A stretch of 64,000 bases of DNA from Bacteroidales bacterium (GCA_031274555.1 JAISPZ010000115.1:26459-90458); one strand, 5' to 3'. Positions 41,801 through 49,486 are shown, counted from the first letter of the stretch. Numbers and translations: made by a program. The notes: a model not told the origin generated them from the letters alone.

Positions 41801-42529
41801 GCTGTGAAGCACGAGAGCATTATCTGTTCCGCCGTAATAAAGTTTTGTTCCATCTTTTTGCGTTATAACAAAATAAGGTTCAGAAGATTTATCAACATAC
41901 TGTATCGTGAAAAAAGAGGGCTGTTCTTCGGTTTCGTAGAGAGAACCGTCTGCCCAATAAATATTACGGCTGTCAAAAGTTCGCAATCGAACTCCATCCA
42001 GCGCAAGTCTGTCCTCTGCAGTTAAAGAAATCCCTGCTTGCACTCCGTCATAATATATATTTCTGCCACAACGAGTAATGGCAGACAAGCCAGACAAATG
42101 GAAATCTAATCCCGCAACACCTCGTCCGCTTTGGCTGTTATACACCAAAGAAATCTGTGGCTGCGTGGAGCGAACGCCTTTTGGTACTTCGATAGGAAAA
42201 GTATAAGTGGCTGCACCGGTGGCACCCACGCTCAAACTGCCAGACATGGACATTGGGTTTAACGGTGTGCTCGGCTGAAGCGAACTGTCTTCAATAATCG
42301 GTGGAAGAACAATTGGTGGAAAAACAATTGGCGGATTTACGACATCAGGGCTGGCAATTCCAATAGTTATTTCCAAGTCCGGTAAATCAGGAATTACCGC
42401 ACCTGTGACAGCAGGCCTCCCAATGATAGACCTTCGAGATGTTGTGTCAATAGTGTCGCTGTTCTGCCCCACAAGTTGAGACAAACACACAGCAACCCAA
42501 AACAAGAGTGCTACCCATCGACGTACCAT
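35843..42529 (-). CDS. RHS/SpvB/FG-GAP polymorphic toxin-like protein with C-terminal papain/C39-like domain
   Basis: SpvB-like N-terminus; six D-x-[NT]-GDG FG-GAP repeats; many YD repeats; core end RLYDPITGRFLSPDPYVQ...NPLMYSDPNGE; glycine-zipper region; C-terminal GDKNCLPATIEAVDRSFGG...GHTVAMQ...YYVMDPVYG. Confidence 0.88.
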   Translation of the reverse strand: MVRRWVALLFWVAVCLSQLVGQNSDTIDTTSRRSIIGRPAVTGAVIPDLPDLEITIGIASPDVVNPPIVFPPIVLPPIIEDSSLQPSTPLNPMSMSGSLSVGATGAATYTFPIEVPKGVRSTQPQISLVYNSQSGRGVAGLDFHLSGLSAITRCGRNIYYDGVQAGISLTAEDRLALDGVRLRTFDSRNIYWADGSLYETEEQPSFFTIQYVDKSSEPYFVITQKDGTKLYYGGTDNALVLHSNGTPLQYLLRSVVDAYGNTMTYTYKRVAGAVYIENIRYSGQNNQINILRASSITGATHFRQLSNNGDCLLKFHYQNRPVEIYGYQFGSKIKDTLLLNKIEIFIRDTLQYSYSLTYDFTTRYEPLLKQIDRATATGKLYRPVTFTWSGLNSGNHDFIDQTVSLGVTGYDEKNCNAFRIGDVNGDGLADRVWYEDGTVRVWLGKANNATGTQSWDVIYSENNIFGNYGEHPKNKDKIDYPFYLVDMNGDGYDDLVSVLLGGIYLLFSNGDGTFSQYNDTEPYSLAYTAKTKRKQNLPTGRLVFEDQVLFGDLNGDGLNDMVVSNREDKKVYVYLNKGLAAPNNTDNRILSSSFDFPHFFHDVDNSKNLTGFSLADVTGDGRLDIIENTQTCRTGDVPATDNSDGIFVEIRVYDGMSGEKTLFFINYIFEPMFSKMFLPNNAEQKLEHFYYADINGDGTADLIHKNKNGLYIHFSTGSFFNHTADIVVPHFLHTDGSYDQKKFPLTFTDMNGDGRVDVVMVGSRNISVAINEVTRFSFSHWGTSAGVDNVEHWVMPIGRDEYPDIVRWEKQSSILVKFSQVSDKKRITEVGQNVSHKWQIDYDYSRVTDDNNHKYPLFKVRNVPVARKISLSIDGKKHEETSYTFKDGVLHLLGKGFLGFSNIYKVNPLTSESIETSFYLDAGFCRLLPCQNITRVDIDVLNRETIKYSSLGGDNENRYRYINYPVLSSREIYYALTNHSEKYNYTYDYDGNIVREEKRSQLGNIAISGSSSASSGTSSGQNVSPYIITTRPIFDDFIVPVVTTASEAFTITDYNDYIKSAVGSVPCLPTKITTKVGYSGKTALNDTVELFYNDKGDITEKRDRTGSVFYKYNSRGLVTEEIENGLSKKYSYTSDSRFLQEERDTLGAVTYKYDNRGLLLQQKDSKGKTWQYEYDVYGRLTKETDPYGVQSQYQLNVCSLTDENVPPNSYMAQTTITMPGTRQITYIDKLGRTLGTRTQTRDGWVNMRTEYDDLSRVSRESLPYFDNGESAWKTFTYDKYSRIVQEKILDQEKNYSYSGLTTTVTNPGMGSKRVETKNSAGDVTKIEESAIDGSDKITTTYTYAHIGKPSSIQSAGDEVKMEYDIYGRQTALIDPDAGRVEYTYDDRDRQLSKKEANGIVTNYTYDYLDRIATQQGEANITYEYETTGGGKGQIRKVSMDNGTSVQYGYDDFGDLLWTENAIDTVNMRTSYTHDRYGRVSRKTFPNGFGVLYEYDNTYGDLVRLTNIDRSLIWKKGKENANGQILSSMLGVDAKDLVISESSGAVGRIIFNRYTYDELGRRISQNVSSWSAFNPVTLTHTHTYKQGTSQLNVHTCKISSFVTINQTTGIGETFTYDVHNRLRSVTSQKYGENIGDGGGINITLGVPKETLIDYAPNGNIIKKTGFLSYQYNAIRPHALAKAIIDDNSQIASTYYLSGYNISHNPFHRPATIVNKAGTLSMEFDYNPLYERIYSRYENTDSNKIREKYYSGDYEMMFENGVLKEQLCYIFTPEGRQAVSITDGFGNRKMHYLVTDYMGSINMVVEEESGGWEFYGYDAWGQRNAFFSTFRLEGFIETGDVYPVLSMAEVYRVRPLIERGYCGQEHLDEFHLINMNARLYDPITGRFLSPDPYVQSPLMSQNFNRYSYGLNNPLMYSDPNGEFVWAPILFAAIAGSIIGSMSGMEMAGNMGATSFWDWTKYIIGGGLIGGSAGFLGGIVGVGVAGAVGTSGFWAGAAIGASSGLASGFTAGFGNALLSGQNFGQALGQGALGGLIGAASGGLLGGISGGVDAVGAGKNFWHGARTVERTILVEHEKIPSVRQIGDKNCLPATIEAVDRSFGGNMSQGKVRELLKLEPDLDKPLPGLDTWVKYGEYSGHKVNPERPDVGSADKILSNMRNGIRVGISLTNSNTDVGHTVAMQRIVQKTITKHNGIAVQKILYYVMDPVYGSVVRMPSYRIFDASAIFYIGP

Positions 42530-42592
42530 AATATTTTATTGTTTTAGGATTTCCCGTACTTAATGTGGTGCTCTCGACGTGAAACCCATTTG

Positions 42593-43045
42593 TTATTGTT
42601 TCAGGATTTTCCACACTCTACTATCACCACCTCGACGTAAAATTAATAAATACATGCCGCTTTTAAACGAACTTAAATCTATAGAAAACTTGCTGTTATT
42701 TTGAAATGTACCTTGCCTCAAAGTTTTTCCCTGCATATCAGATAAACTCCACATAATATTATCTTTATCCGACATATTATTGCTCGTACTCATCCATAAC
42801 AATCCGCGTGTAGGATTAGGATAAATCACGACATCAATATTACCAAAAGTTTCTGTTTTTTCTTCGGAAGCGTCATAGACAGAGTCGATAGAAGATTTTG
42901 TCGGAGCAGCATTAAATACTATAATATTTTTCTCAATAAGATTACCTGATTCATCATATTCATAAGAGATAGTACGGCTTTGAGCGTACAGAACAGCGAC
43001 AGGGGCAAAAGACAAAATGCCCGCAAGGAGAAATTGTTTACACAT
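42593..43045 (-). CDS. Small T9SS type A sorting-domain protein with a residual YD-like segment
   Basis: Signal peptide; RTISYEYDESGNLIEKNIIVFN; CTD VVIYPNPTRGLLWMSTSNN...GMYLLILRRGGDSRVWKILKQ. Confidence 0.75.
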   Translation of the reverse strand: MCKQFLLAGILSFAPVAVLYAQSRTISYEYDESGNLIEKNIIVFNAAPTKSSIDSVYDASEEKTETFGNIDVVIYPNPTRGLLWMSTSNNMSDKDNIMWSLSDMQGKTLRQGTFQNNSKFSIDLSSFKSGMYLLILRRGGDSRVWKILKQ

Positions 43046-43119
43046 GATGGCAGTGTTTTTTGAGCGTTAAAGTGAATGACGATGCAAATGTAGAAAAAAT
43101 TTCGAACTTTTTTCCCATC

Positions 43120-43641
43120 TTATGAGTAAAACTCTATCAGTCCCTCAGGTGCTTTGATGTGGAATATCTTTGACTGTCTGTCGAACGACACAATAAATTC
43201 ATCTATCAAAGGTATAAGAATTTCTTTGTTTTGTGGCGAAATAATAGATATTACAGGTTGCGGACCGTTATCTATAACTTCCTGCAACACGCCAACTACC
43301 CCATCCTTTTCATCAATAACGGAACATCCTTTTAATTCATGAAAATAAAACTGATTACCCGAAAGTGGTGGCAACATCGAAAGTGGTAGATGAAGCTCCT
43401 TTCCCTGTAATAACACGACTTCTTCGGGGGAAAGACCTGCAAAAATAATTGTAGAGCGTGTGGGCGTAATTGTTATTTGAGATATTGAATAAGGGACCAA
43501 GCCCTGCGAAGTCAAAATAAAAACCGACTTCAACGAAGCATATTTTTGGGGGTCATCAACATCCAAAAAAATATTCATTTCCCCCTTATATCCGAAAGGT
43601 CTTCCGACTTTTCCGAGATAAAAACAGTCTTTAGTTGTCAT
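43120..43641 (-). CDS. rimM: 16S rRNA processing protein RimM
   Basis: KDCFYLGKVGRPFGYKGEMNIFLD, PSMLPPLSGNQFYFHELKGCSVID; start moved to MTTKD. Confidence 0.88.
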   Translation of the reverse strand: MTTKDCFYLGKVGRPFGYKGEMNIFLDVDDPQKYASLKSVFILTSQGLVPYSISQITITPTRSTIIFAGLSPEEVVLLQGKELHLPLSMLPPLSGNQFYFHELKGCSVIDEKDGVVGVLQEVIDNGPQPVISIISPQNKEILIPLIDEFIVSFDRQSKIFHIKAPEGLIEFYS

Positions 43642-43645
43642 TGGC

Positions 43646-44863
43646 TTATGATTGAATAACACATCTGCGACTGTCAGGTTGAGCCGAGCGTTCATATATA
43701 CTTAATCCAAAGCAAGGTACTACCGAAAGTAGATGTTCGAGAATTTCACTCTGAATACGCTCGTATTCTTCCCAAACAGTTGTTGTCGCAAAGCAATAAA
43801 TTTCAAGCGGAACACCCATATCGTCTATATCCATTTGACGTACCATCAGCGTTGCGTCTTTTGAAATATCATTTCGTTTCCACAGATACCACTCTGCATA
43901 AGAACGGAAAAATCCTATATTTGTTTCCGCGTCATCATCACACTCTGTATCTTCCAAAAATTGGGACAACTGTTCATTATTTCCAAAAAGCACTTTTTCG
44001 TTAAGTCGCACAATCGTAGTGATGTCAATATTGAGTACACGCTTTATCCGTCTCATGCCGCTTTCCTGCATTCCGCGCCAATTTATGACAGCTTCCGAAA
44101 CAAGAGTATATGCAGGTATTGTCACAATTGTATTGTCGAAATTGCGAACCTTTACTGTTGTGAGAGTGATGTCTGTAACGTTTCCGTCCGCACCGTATTT
44201 TTGTATCGTTATCCAATCGCCAATACGTACCATATCGTTAGATGACAGTCTAAATCCTGCAACTAACCCTAAAAGGGTGTCTTTGAAAATTAGCATTAAT
44301 ACTGCCGAAAGTGCACTCAAACTTCCAATAAGTACCATCGGGCTTTTATTGAATATCAACGAGAGAATTACAATTATTCCAACGCTGTAAACTGCAAGCG
44401 TAACAAATTGCATAAGCCCTTTTATCGGACGCATTTTTGCATGCCCTTTCCTTGCTTGATATTCTGCAATTGACCAAATTAACGAGATAATGAAAAGGAC
44501 AAAAATATAAACATTACAAATTGAAAGCAGACGATGGAAAAATATTTGCCACGCGGAAAAATCAGAGAAAATAAGAGGGCTTGCTTTGAAAAAAGCAACC
44601 GTAACAATAAAATAACAGGCACGTTTAATAACTTTCCGTCTGATGAGAATATGACCTATAGGATTTTTCCACGTTTTGGAAATTTGCTTAACAGTGCGAG
44701 TTATAAGAAAATATGCAACCCAATAAAGCGCAACACCTACGCACAATGCAATGGCAAAAACAACAAGGGCAAACAATATGCTTGCCCATATCGAATTTTC
44801 TCCTAATGTCTGTTGAAAAAAATCTTTCAACGATAATAAAATATCACGTGACGTTTCTTCCAT
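43646..44863 (-). CDS. MscS-family mechanosensitive channel
   Basis: RIGDWITIQKYGADGNVTDITLTTVKVRNFDNTIVTIPAYTLVSEAVINWRGMQESG; multiple TM segments. Confidence 0.88.
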   Translation of the reverse strand: MEETSRDILLSLKDFFQQTLGENSIWASILFALVVFAIALCVGVALYWVAYFLITRTVKQISKTWKNPIGHILIRRKVIKRACYFIVTVAFFKASPLIFSDFSAWQIFFHRLLSICNVYIFVLFIISLIWSIAEYQARKGHAKMRPIKGLMQFVTLAVYSVGIIVILSLIFNKSPMVLIGSLSALSAVLMLIFKDTLLGLVAGFRLSSNDMVRIGDWITIQKYGADGNVTDITLTTVKVRNFDNTIVTIPAYTLVSEAVINWRGMQESGMRRIKRVLNIDITTIVRLNEKVLFGNNEQLSQFLEDTECDDDAETNIGFFRSYAEWYLWKRNDISKDATLMVRQMDIDDMGVPLEIYCFATTTVWEEYERIQSEILEHLLSVVPCFGLSIYERSAQPDSRRCVIQS

Positions 44864-44866
44864 AGT

Positions 44867-45673
44867 TTATTCCTTGACAGCAACTTCCGGGTCAGCGGCT
44901 TCAACAGCAGGCTCTGCGACAACTTCTGCAACAGGCTCTGCGACAACTTCTGCAACAGGTTCTGTGGCGGCTTCAACAACAGGCTCTGCGACAACTTCTG
45001 CAACAGGCTCTGCGGTAGTTTCGGCAACAGGCTCTGTGGTAGTTTCGGCAACAGGCTCTGCGACAACTTCTGCAACAGGTTCAACCACAGTTTCTGCAAC
45101 AGGCTCTGCGACAACTTCTGCAACAGGTTCAGCGACAACTTCAACCACAGTTTCTGCAACAGGTTCTGCGGAAACTTCCGCCGCAGGTGCTTCTTCCGCA
45201 GCTCCCGTCAGTTCGGCAGTCTTCTTTTTCGCTACTTTTGCAGCAATCACTTCACGAACTTTCGCCTCTGCTGCAAGACGACTCTTGTTCTCCTCGCGAG
45301 CTTTAATATCTTTGTCCGAAACAACTTTTTGAATTTTAGCCTCTTTATCGGCAACCCATGCCTCAAACTTTACCTGTGCCTGTTCTACAGTCAATGCCCC
45401 TTTGTCCACACCACGAAGCAAATGATGTTTAAGCATTGCACCTTTCGTGGAAAGTAGTGAACGCGCTGTGTCGGACGGTTGCGCACCATTGCGCATCCAT
45501 TTTACTGCCTTGTCCACATCAAGTTCGACAGTCGCAGGGTTCGTCATCGGGTCATAAGTTCCAAGACGTTCAATAAATTTACCATCTCTCGGTGCGCGGC
45601 TGTCTGCTGCTACAATATGATAAAAAGGCGCATTCTTCTTACCAAAACGCTGTAATCTAATTCTTACTGCCAT
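44867..45673 (-). CDS. rpsP: 30S ribosomal protein S16 with long repetitive Ala/Glu/Pro/Val tail
   Basis: [44 protein letters not shown]-terminal [14 protein letters not shown] repeats. Start moved to 45673. Confidence 0.93.
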   Translation of the reverse strand: MAVRIRLQRFGKKNAPFYHIVAADSRAPRDGKFIERLGTYDPMTNPATVELDVDKAVKWMRNGAQPSDTARSLLSTKGAMLKHHLLRGVDKGALTVEQAQVKFEAWVADKEAKIQKVVSDKDIKAREENKSRLAAEAKVREVIAAKVAKKKTAELTGAAEEAPAAEVSAEPVAETVVEVVAEPVAEVVAEPVAETVVEPVAEVVAEPVAETTTEPVAETTAEPVAEVVAEPVVEAATEPVAEVVAEPVAEVVAEPAVEAADPEVAVKE

Positions 45674-45779
45674 AATAATTTTATTTTGCGGGACTTCAAA
45701 AGTCCCATAGTTTGTAGTTAATTGCGATTTCCAAAAAACCGCCGTTTCTTTTAAAGGCTGCAAAGATAGTGATTTTTTG

Positions 45780-45868
45780 TGAAACAGCATGACAAATGTT
45801 GTTACTCAAAGGCAAATATTCATTGGCAAATTCCACACGACCTATTCGCAACAATTTATAAACGCATG
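45780..45868 (+). repeat. Dispersed leader repeat, copy D
   Basis: TGAAACAGCATGACAAATGTTG...CAAATTCCACACGACCTATTCGCAACAATTTATAAACGCATG. Confidence 0.65.
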
Positions 45869-45958
45869 AAAATAAGTTATTTGCAGAGTATCGGACGATT
45901 GCAATTTTGTCAAGTCAAAATAATTTCATACTTTTATAAATTATTGAGATGTAAATGA
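45866..45958 (+). CDS. Short 30-codon upstream ORF overlapping the next start (ATGA)
   Basis: MKISYLQSIGRLQFCQVKIISYFYKLLRCK*; start is the ATG ending repeat copy D; stop TGA overlaps the ATG at 45955. Confidence 0.3.
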   Translation: MKISYLQSIGRLQFCQVKIISYFYKLLRCK

Positions 45959-47316
45959 AGAAACTATTACTCATATCGGCAAATACTTTTCGAGATCCAT
46001 ATCCTGTCTATCCACTTGGGGTAACGTATCTGAAAACATATTTGCTGCAGACACTACCTGCATTGGAAGTCAAAATTTTTGACTGCAATATGAGTACGCT
46101 CGAAGATCTTTCTGTTATCGTCAGGAGCTTTGACGTTGTCGGAATTTCGTTTAGAAATATGGACGGAGCAAATTCTCTTGATTCTAATACATTTTTAGAT
46201 GGATATAAAAAAATCGTTGATGTTGTGCGCTCCGCAAGCGACAAACCGCTAATCATCGGTGGCGCGGCATTTTCGCTTTTTCCTGAAATTTTTATGCAAG
46301 AGTTGCAAGCCGATTACGGCATTGCTGGAGAGGGCGAAGAAAGTTTAAGACAATTGTTAGGAATACTTTTGAATGACAACAATGCCGCCGACTTCACATC
46401 TATTGAGGGACTTTACTGCAAAAAAAATATAAACGGCACAACTCCGCACAAATGCTATCTGTCGTCCATTCACGCGCAGTTCGACAGCACACTCGCCGAC
46501 TACTATTGGAAAGAAAGCGGCATGCTCAATATTCAAACCAAGCGTGGCTGTCCGTACCATTGTGTCTATTGCTCATACCCCATTATTGACGGCAGAAAAG
46601 TACGCACACTCGACCCTGACCAAATCGTAGAAAATCTCTTGCAACTGCGTAGAGATAAAAATATTTCTTACATATTCTTTACTGACTCCATCTTCAATAT
46701 TCACAATGATTATAACGTTGAACTTGCTGAAAAAATAATTCATTCTAACTTAAAAATTTCGTGGGGAGCATATTTTTCGCCCCATAATCTAACCGATGAG
46801 TTATTGAAAATTTTTAAGATGTCAGGGCTTACCCATATTGAGTTTGGCACGGAGAGCCTTTGTGATAAAACTCTCGCAAGTTATGGCAAATCATTTAATT
46901 ATAGTCAAATATTGAATACGTCTGAACTTGCCTTAAAACATAATATTTTCTATTCGCATTTTCTCATCCTTGGCGGTGTTGGCGAAACGCAGGACACACT
47001 GAACGAAACAATAGAACATTCAAAAGATTTTCGATATACGGTGTTTTTTCCTTTTGTAGGTATGCGTATATATCCGAAAACACAGTTACAACAAATTGCT
47101 CTTAGTGAGGGAATAATTTCGCAGGACGACACTCTTGTTGATTCCAAATATTACCTGATGAAGGATTTCGATCTTGAGGACATTCGACAGAAAGCACTTG
47201 CCACAGGCAAGGCGTGGGTGTTTCCCGACAATCATGAGAACGATGAATTAATGCGACATTTTCGCTTGAATAAAAATAAAAAAGGTCCAATATGGGAATA
47301 TCTGCGCAAACCTTAA
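45955..47316 (+). CDS. B12-binding-domain radical SAM protein
   Basis: N-terminal B12-binding-like region; TKRGCPYHCVYCSYPIIDGRKVR (CxxxCxxC). Confidence 0.88.
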   Translation: MKKLLLISANTFRDPYPVYPLGVTYLKTYLLQTLPALEVKIFDCNMSTLEDLSVIVRSFDVVGISFRNMDGANSLDSNTFLDGYKKIVDVVRSASDKPLIIGGAAFSLFPEIFMQELQADYGIAGEGEESLRQLLGILLNDNNAADFTSIEGLYCKKNINGTTPHKCYLSSIHAQFDSTLADYYWKESGMLNIQTKRGCPYHCVYCSYPIIDGRKVRTLDPDQIVENLLQLRRDKNISYIFFTDSIFNIHNDYNVELAEKIIHSNLKISWGAYFSPHNLTDELLKIFKMSGLTHIEFGTESLCDKTLASYGKSFNYSQILNTSELALKHNIFYSHFLILGGVGETQDTLNETIEHSKDFRYTVFFPFVGMRIYPKTQLQQIALSEGIISQDDTLVDSKYYLMKDFDLEDIRQKALATGKAWVFPDNHENDELMRHFRLNKNKKGPIWEYLRKP

Positions 47317-47720
47317 TTCCACAGCGTCCGCCTATCGTAATGATAGATACTTTTCACGGTATCACTGACGGACATTCGTACAGTTCGCTTCAAGTGCTTG
47401 AAGACAATATATTAGTGAAAAACGGATTGCTTGTAGAAAGTGGAGTGATAGAACATATTGCTCAATCGGCTGCTGCCCGCGTTGGATATTTGGCGCATTT
47501 GCAAAACGTGGCTCCACCTGTCGGCTTTATCGGCTCTATTGATAATTTCAAACTGAAACACCTGCCCAGAGTGGGTGATACACTTTTCACACGCATTACC
47601 GTAGAACAGGAGTTTGAGAATATCACACTTATTTCTGCCGCCACCGCCATAGCCGCCACATTTGACGAACAAAAAGTTATCGCTACCTGTCAAATGAAAA
47701 TCTTTCTGCAACGCGACTAA
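47292..47720 (+). CDS. Beta-hydroxyacyl-ACP dehydratase-like hotdog protein (FabZ/ApeI-like)
   Basis: LIPQRPPIVMIDTF, ESGVIEHIAQSAAARVGYLAHLQ, GFIGSIDNFKLKHLPRVGDTL; overlaps radical SAM gene. Confidence 0.75.
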   Translation: MGISAQTLIPQRPPIVMIDTFHGITDGHSYSSLQVLEDNILVKNGLLVESGVIEHIAQSAAARVGYLAHLQNVAPPVGFIGSIDNFKLKHLPRVGDTLFTRITVEQEFENITLISAATAIAATFDEQKVIATCQMKIFLQRD

Positions 47721-47739
47721 CTGCAACGCGACTGAAAGG

Positions 47740-47793
47740 CTACATTCGCAAATAAGACTACATTCGCAAATAAGGCTACATTCGCAAATAAGA
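47740..47793. repeat. Three tandem 18-bp units
   Basis: ctacattcgcaaataag[a/g] x3. Confidence 0.9.
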
Positions 47794-47830
47794 AATTATC
47801 AATACCTGTCAAATCAAAACGCGACTAAGA

Positions 47831-48415
47831 TTAATACCTCGCACTGACAGCTTCCCAATCAACTATATTCCAGAAATCAGCAATATAGTTAGGGCGAGCA
47901 TTTTGCCTGTCAAGATAATAGGCGTGTTCCCAAACGTCAATAACAAGCAGTGGCTCTTTATCGTTGCGCAAAGGATTGTCGGCATTGGATGTCGAAACAA
48001 TTTCAAGTTCATCTTTTTCGTTCGTCACAAGCCACGTCCATCCTGAGCCGAAATTACCTGCGGCAGCAACGGAAAATGCTTCTTTAAATTTTTCAAACGA
48101 TCCCCATTTTTTGACTATGGCTTCGAGAAGCTCTGTCGCAGGCTCATTATTAACCTCTGCGGCAGGCTTCATACAATTCCAATAAAATGTATGATTCCAC
48201 ACTTGTGCGGCGTTATTAAAAAGACCTCCGCCCGCATTAAGCATAATTACTTCAAGCGAAGCGTCTTCAAATTCAGTTCCTTCTTTTAATTTGTTAAGAT
48301 TGTCCACGTATGCCTTGTGGTGTTTACCGTAGTGGAATGAAAGGGTTTTCTCGGAAATGAATGGCTCTAAAGCATTGAGCGCATAAGGAAGTGGCGGAAG
48401 TTCAAACGTTTTCAT
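47831..48415 (-). CDS. sodB: Superoxide dismutase (Fe/Mn)
   Basis: FELPPLPYALNALEPFISEKTLSFHYGKHHKAYVDNLN, NHTFYWNCM, LLVIDVWEHAYYLDRQNARPNYI. Confidence 0.96.
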   Translation of the reverse strand: MKTFELPPLPYALNALEPFISEKTLSFHYGKHHKAYVDNLNKLKEGTEFEDASLEVIMLNAGGGLFNNAAQVWNHTFYWNCMKPAAEVNNEPATELLEAIVKKWGSFEKFKEAFSVAAAGNFGSGWTWLVTNEKDELEIVSTSNADNPLRNDKEPLLVIDVWEHAYYLDRQNARPNYIADFWNIVDWEAVSARY

Positions 48416-48474
48416 AGCTGTATTGTTTTTTACGTAATATTACGAAGTTACAAATAAATGAAGAAAGAATATAT

Positions 48475-48505
48475 TTTGCTCTTTAATAAAAATTTTGTAC
48501 CTTTG
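48475..48505 (+). promoter_or_regulatory. Bacteroidetes sigma-70 promoter for tRNA-Leu operon
   Basis: TTTG (48475) and TAccTTTG (48498-48505) with ~19-nt spacing. Confidence 0.7.
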
Positions 48506-48514
48506 CCGTCCCTT

Positions 48515-48598
48515 GCCCAGATGGTGGAATTGGTAGACACGCTACTTTGAGGGGGTAGTGCCGGCTTCGGCATGCAAGTTCGAGTCTTGTTCTGGGCA
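48515..48598 (+). tRNA. tRNA-Leu (anticodon GAG)
   Basis: gcccaga...tctgggc acceptor stem, ctact-ttgaggg-ggtag anticodon arm, long variable arm. Confidence 0.9.
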
Positions 48599-48645
48599 CG
48601 ATTAGACCGGTCGAAATGCCGGTCGCATTGTTTCAAGCGGATTAA

Positions 48646-48729
48646 GCCCAAGTGGCGGAATTGGTAGACGCGCTAGTTTCAGGGACTAGTTTTTGCAAGA
48701 AAGTGCAGGTTCGAGTCCTGTCTTGGGCA
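48646..48729 (+). tRNA. tRNA-Leu (anticodon CAG)
   Basis: gcccaag...cttgggc acceptor stem, ctagt-ttcaggg-actag anticodon arm, ggttcgagtcc T-arm. Confidence 0.9.
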
Positions 48730-48749
48730 CATAACAATTAAAACAAACT

Positions 48750-49433
48750 ATGGCAAAGGAAAACGAAAAAAAAGATGTTTTTATTAACATCGAAGCAATC
48801 GCCTCGAAAATCACGCGATTTTTTGAAAAGAACAGTAAAGTTCTTTATTACGTCGTGGGAGTGATTGCAGTGCTTGTTGCAGGGTATTTTGGTGTAAAAT
48901 ATCTCTACATAGCACCACAGGAAAAAGAGGCATCCGTTGAAATATTTTATGCGCAGCGTTACTTTGAGGCAGACTCCCTTAACACCGCCCTTAACGGAGA
49001 CGGTCAGCATCTTGGTTTTATAGACATTATAGACCAATACAGCCTTACAAAGCAGGCAAATCTCGCAAAATATTATGCAGGTATTTCTTATCTTAAACTT
49101 GGTCAGTATCAAGATGCGATAGATATGCTTTCGGCGTTTAGCACAAGTGAGCCACTCGCTTACATCTTATCTCATCAGGCACTTGGTGACGCTTATCTCG
49201 AACTCGGCGAATTCGATAAAGCCATAGCAACATATCTTAAAGGAGGAAAAAAATATGATGACGACTACTTCTCTCCTGCTATCTTATTCCGCGCAGGAAT
49301 TGTATCAGACAATATTAAGTCGTATGATAAGGCACTCGAAATTTTCAAGACTATAAGAGAGAAATATCCACAATCGCAGGAAGCACGTGAAATGGACAAG
49401 TATATAGCCAAATGCGAAGCGGCATTACGATAG
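48750..49433 (+). CDS. Membrane-anchored TPR protein
   Basis: N-terminal TM (VLYYVVGVIAVLVAGYFGVKYL) followed by TPR-like repeats (ALGDAYLELGEFDKAIATYLKG). Confidence 0.8.
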   Translation: MAKENEKKDVFINIEAIASKITRFFEKNSKVLYYVVGVIAVLVAGYFGVKYLYIAPQEKEASVEIFYAQRYFEADSLNTALNGDGQHLGFIDIIDQYSLTKQANLAKYYAGISYLKLGQYQDAIDMLSAFSTSEPLAYILSHQALGDAYLELGEFDKAIATYLKGGKKYDDDYFSPAILFRAGIVSDNIKSYDKALEIFKTIREKYPQSQEAREMDKYIAKCEAALR

Positions 49434-49458
49434 GATTGTTGATGTCACAAAAAATTAG

Positions 49459-49485
49459 AAAGGCGCATTGATTTGCGCCTTTTTT
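49459..49485 (+). terminator. Rho-independent terminator
   Basis: aaaggcgca-ttgatt-tgcgccttttt. Confidence 0.85.
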
Positions 49486-49486
49486 G

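Noticed and set aside
44874-45332. 152-aa Ser/Ala/Thr/Gly repetitive ORF on + strand
   Set aside because: Antisense mirror of the rpsP repeat tail.
47740-47793. Possible CRISPR array
   Set aside because: Units are directly adjacent 18-mers without spacers and no cas genes are present.
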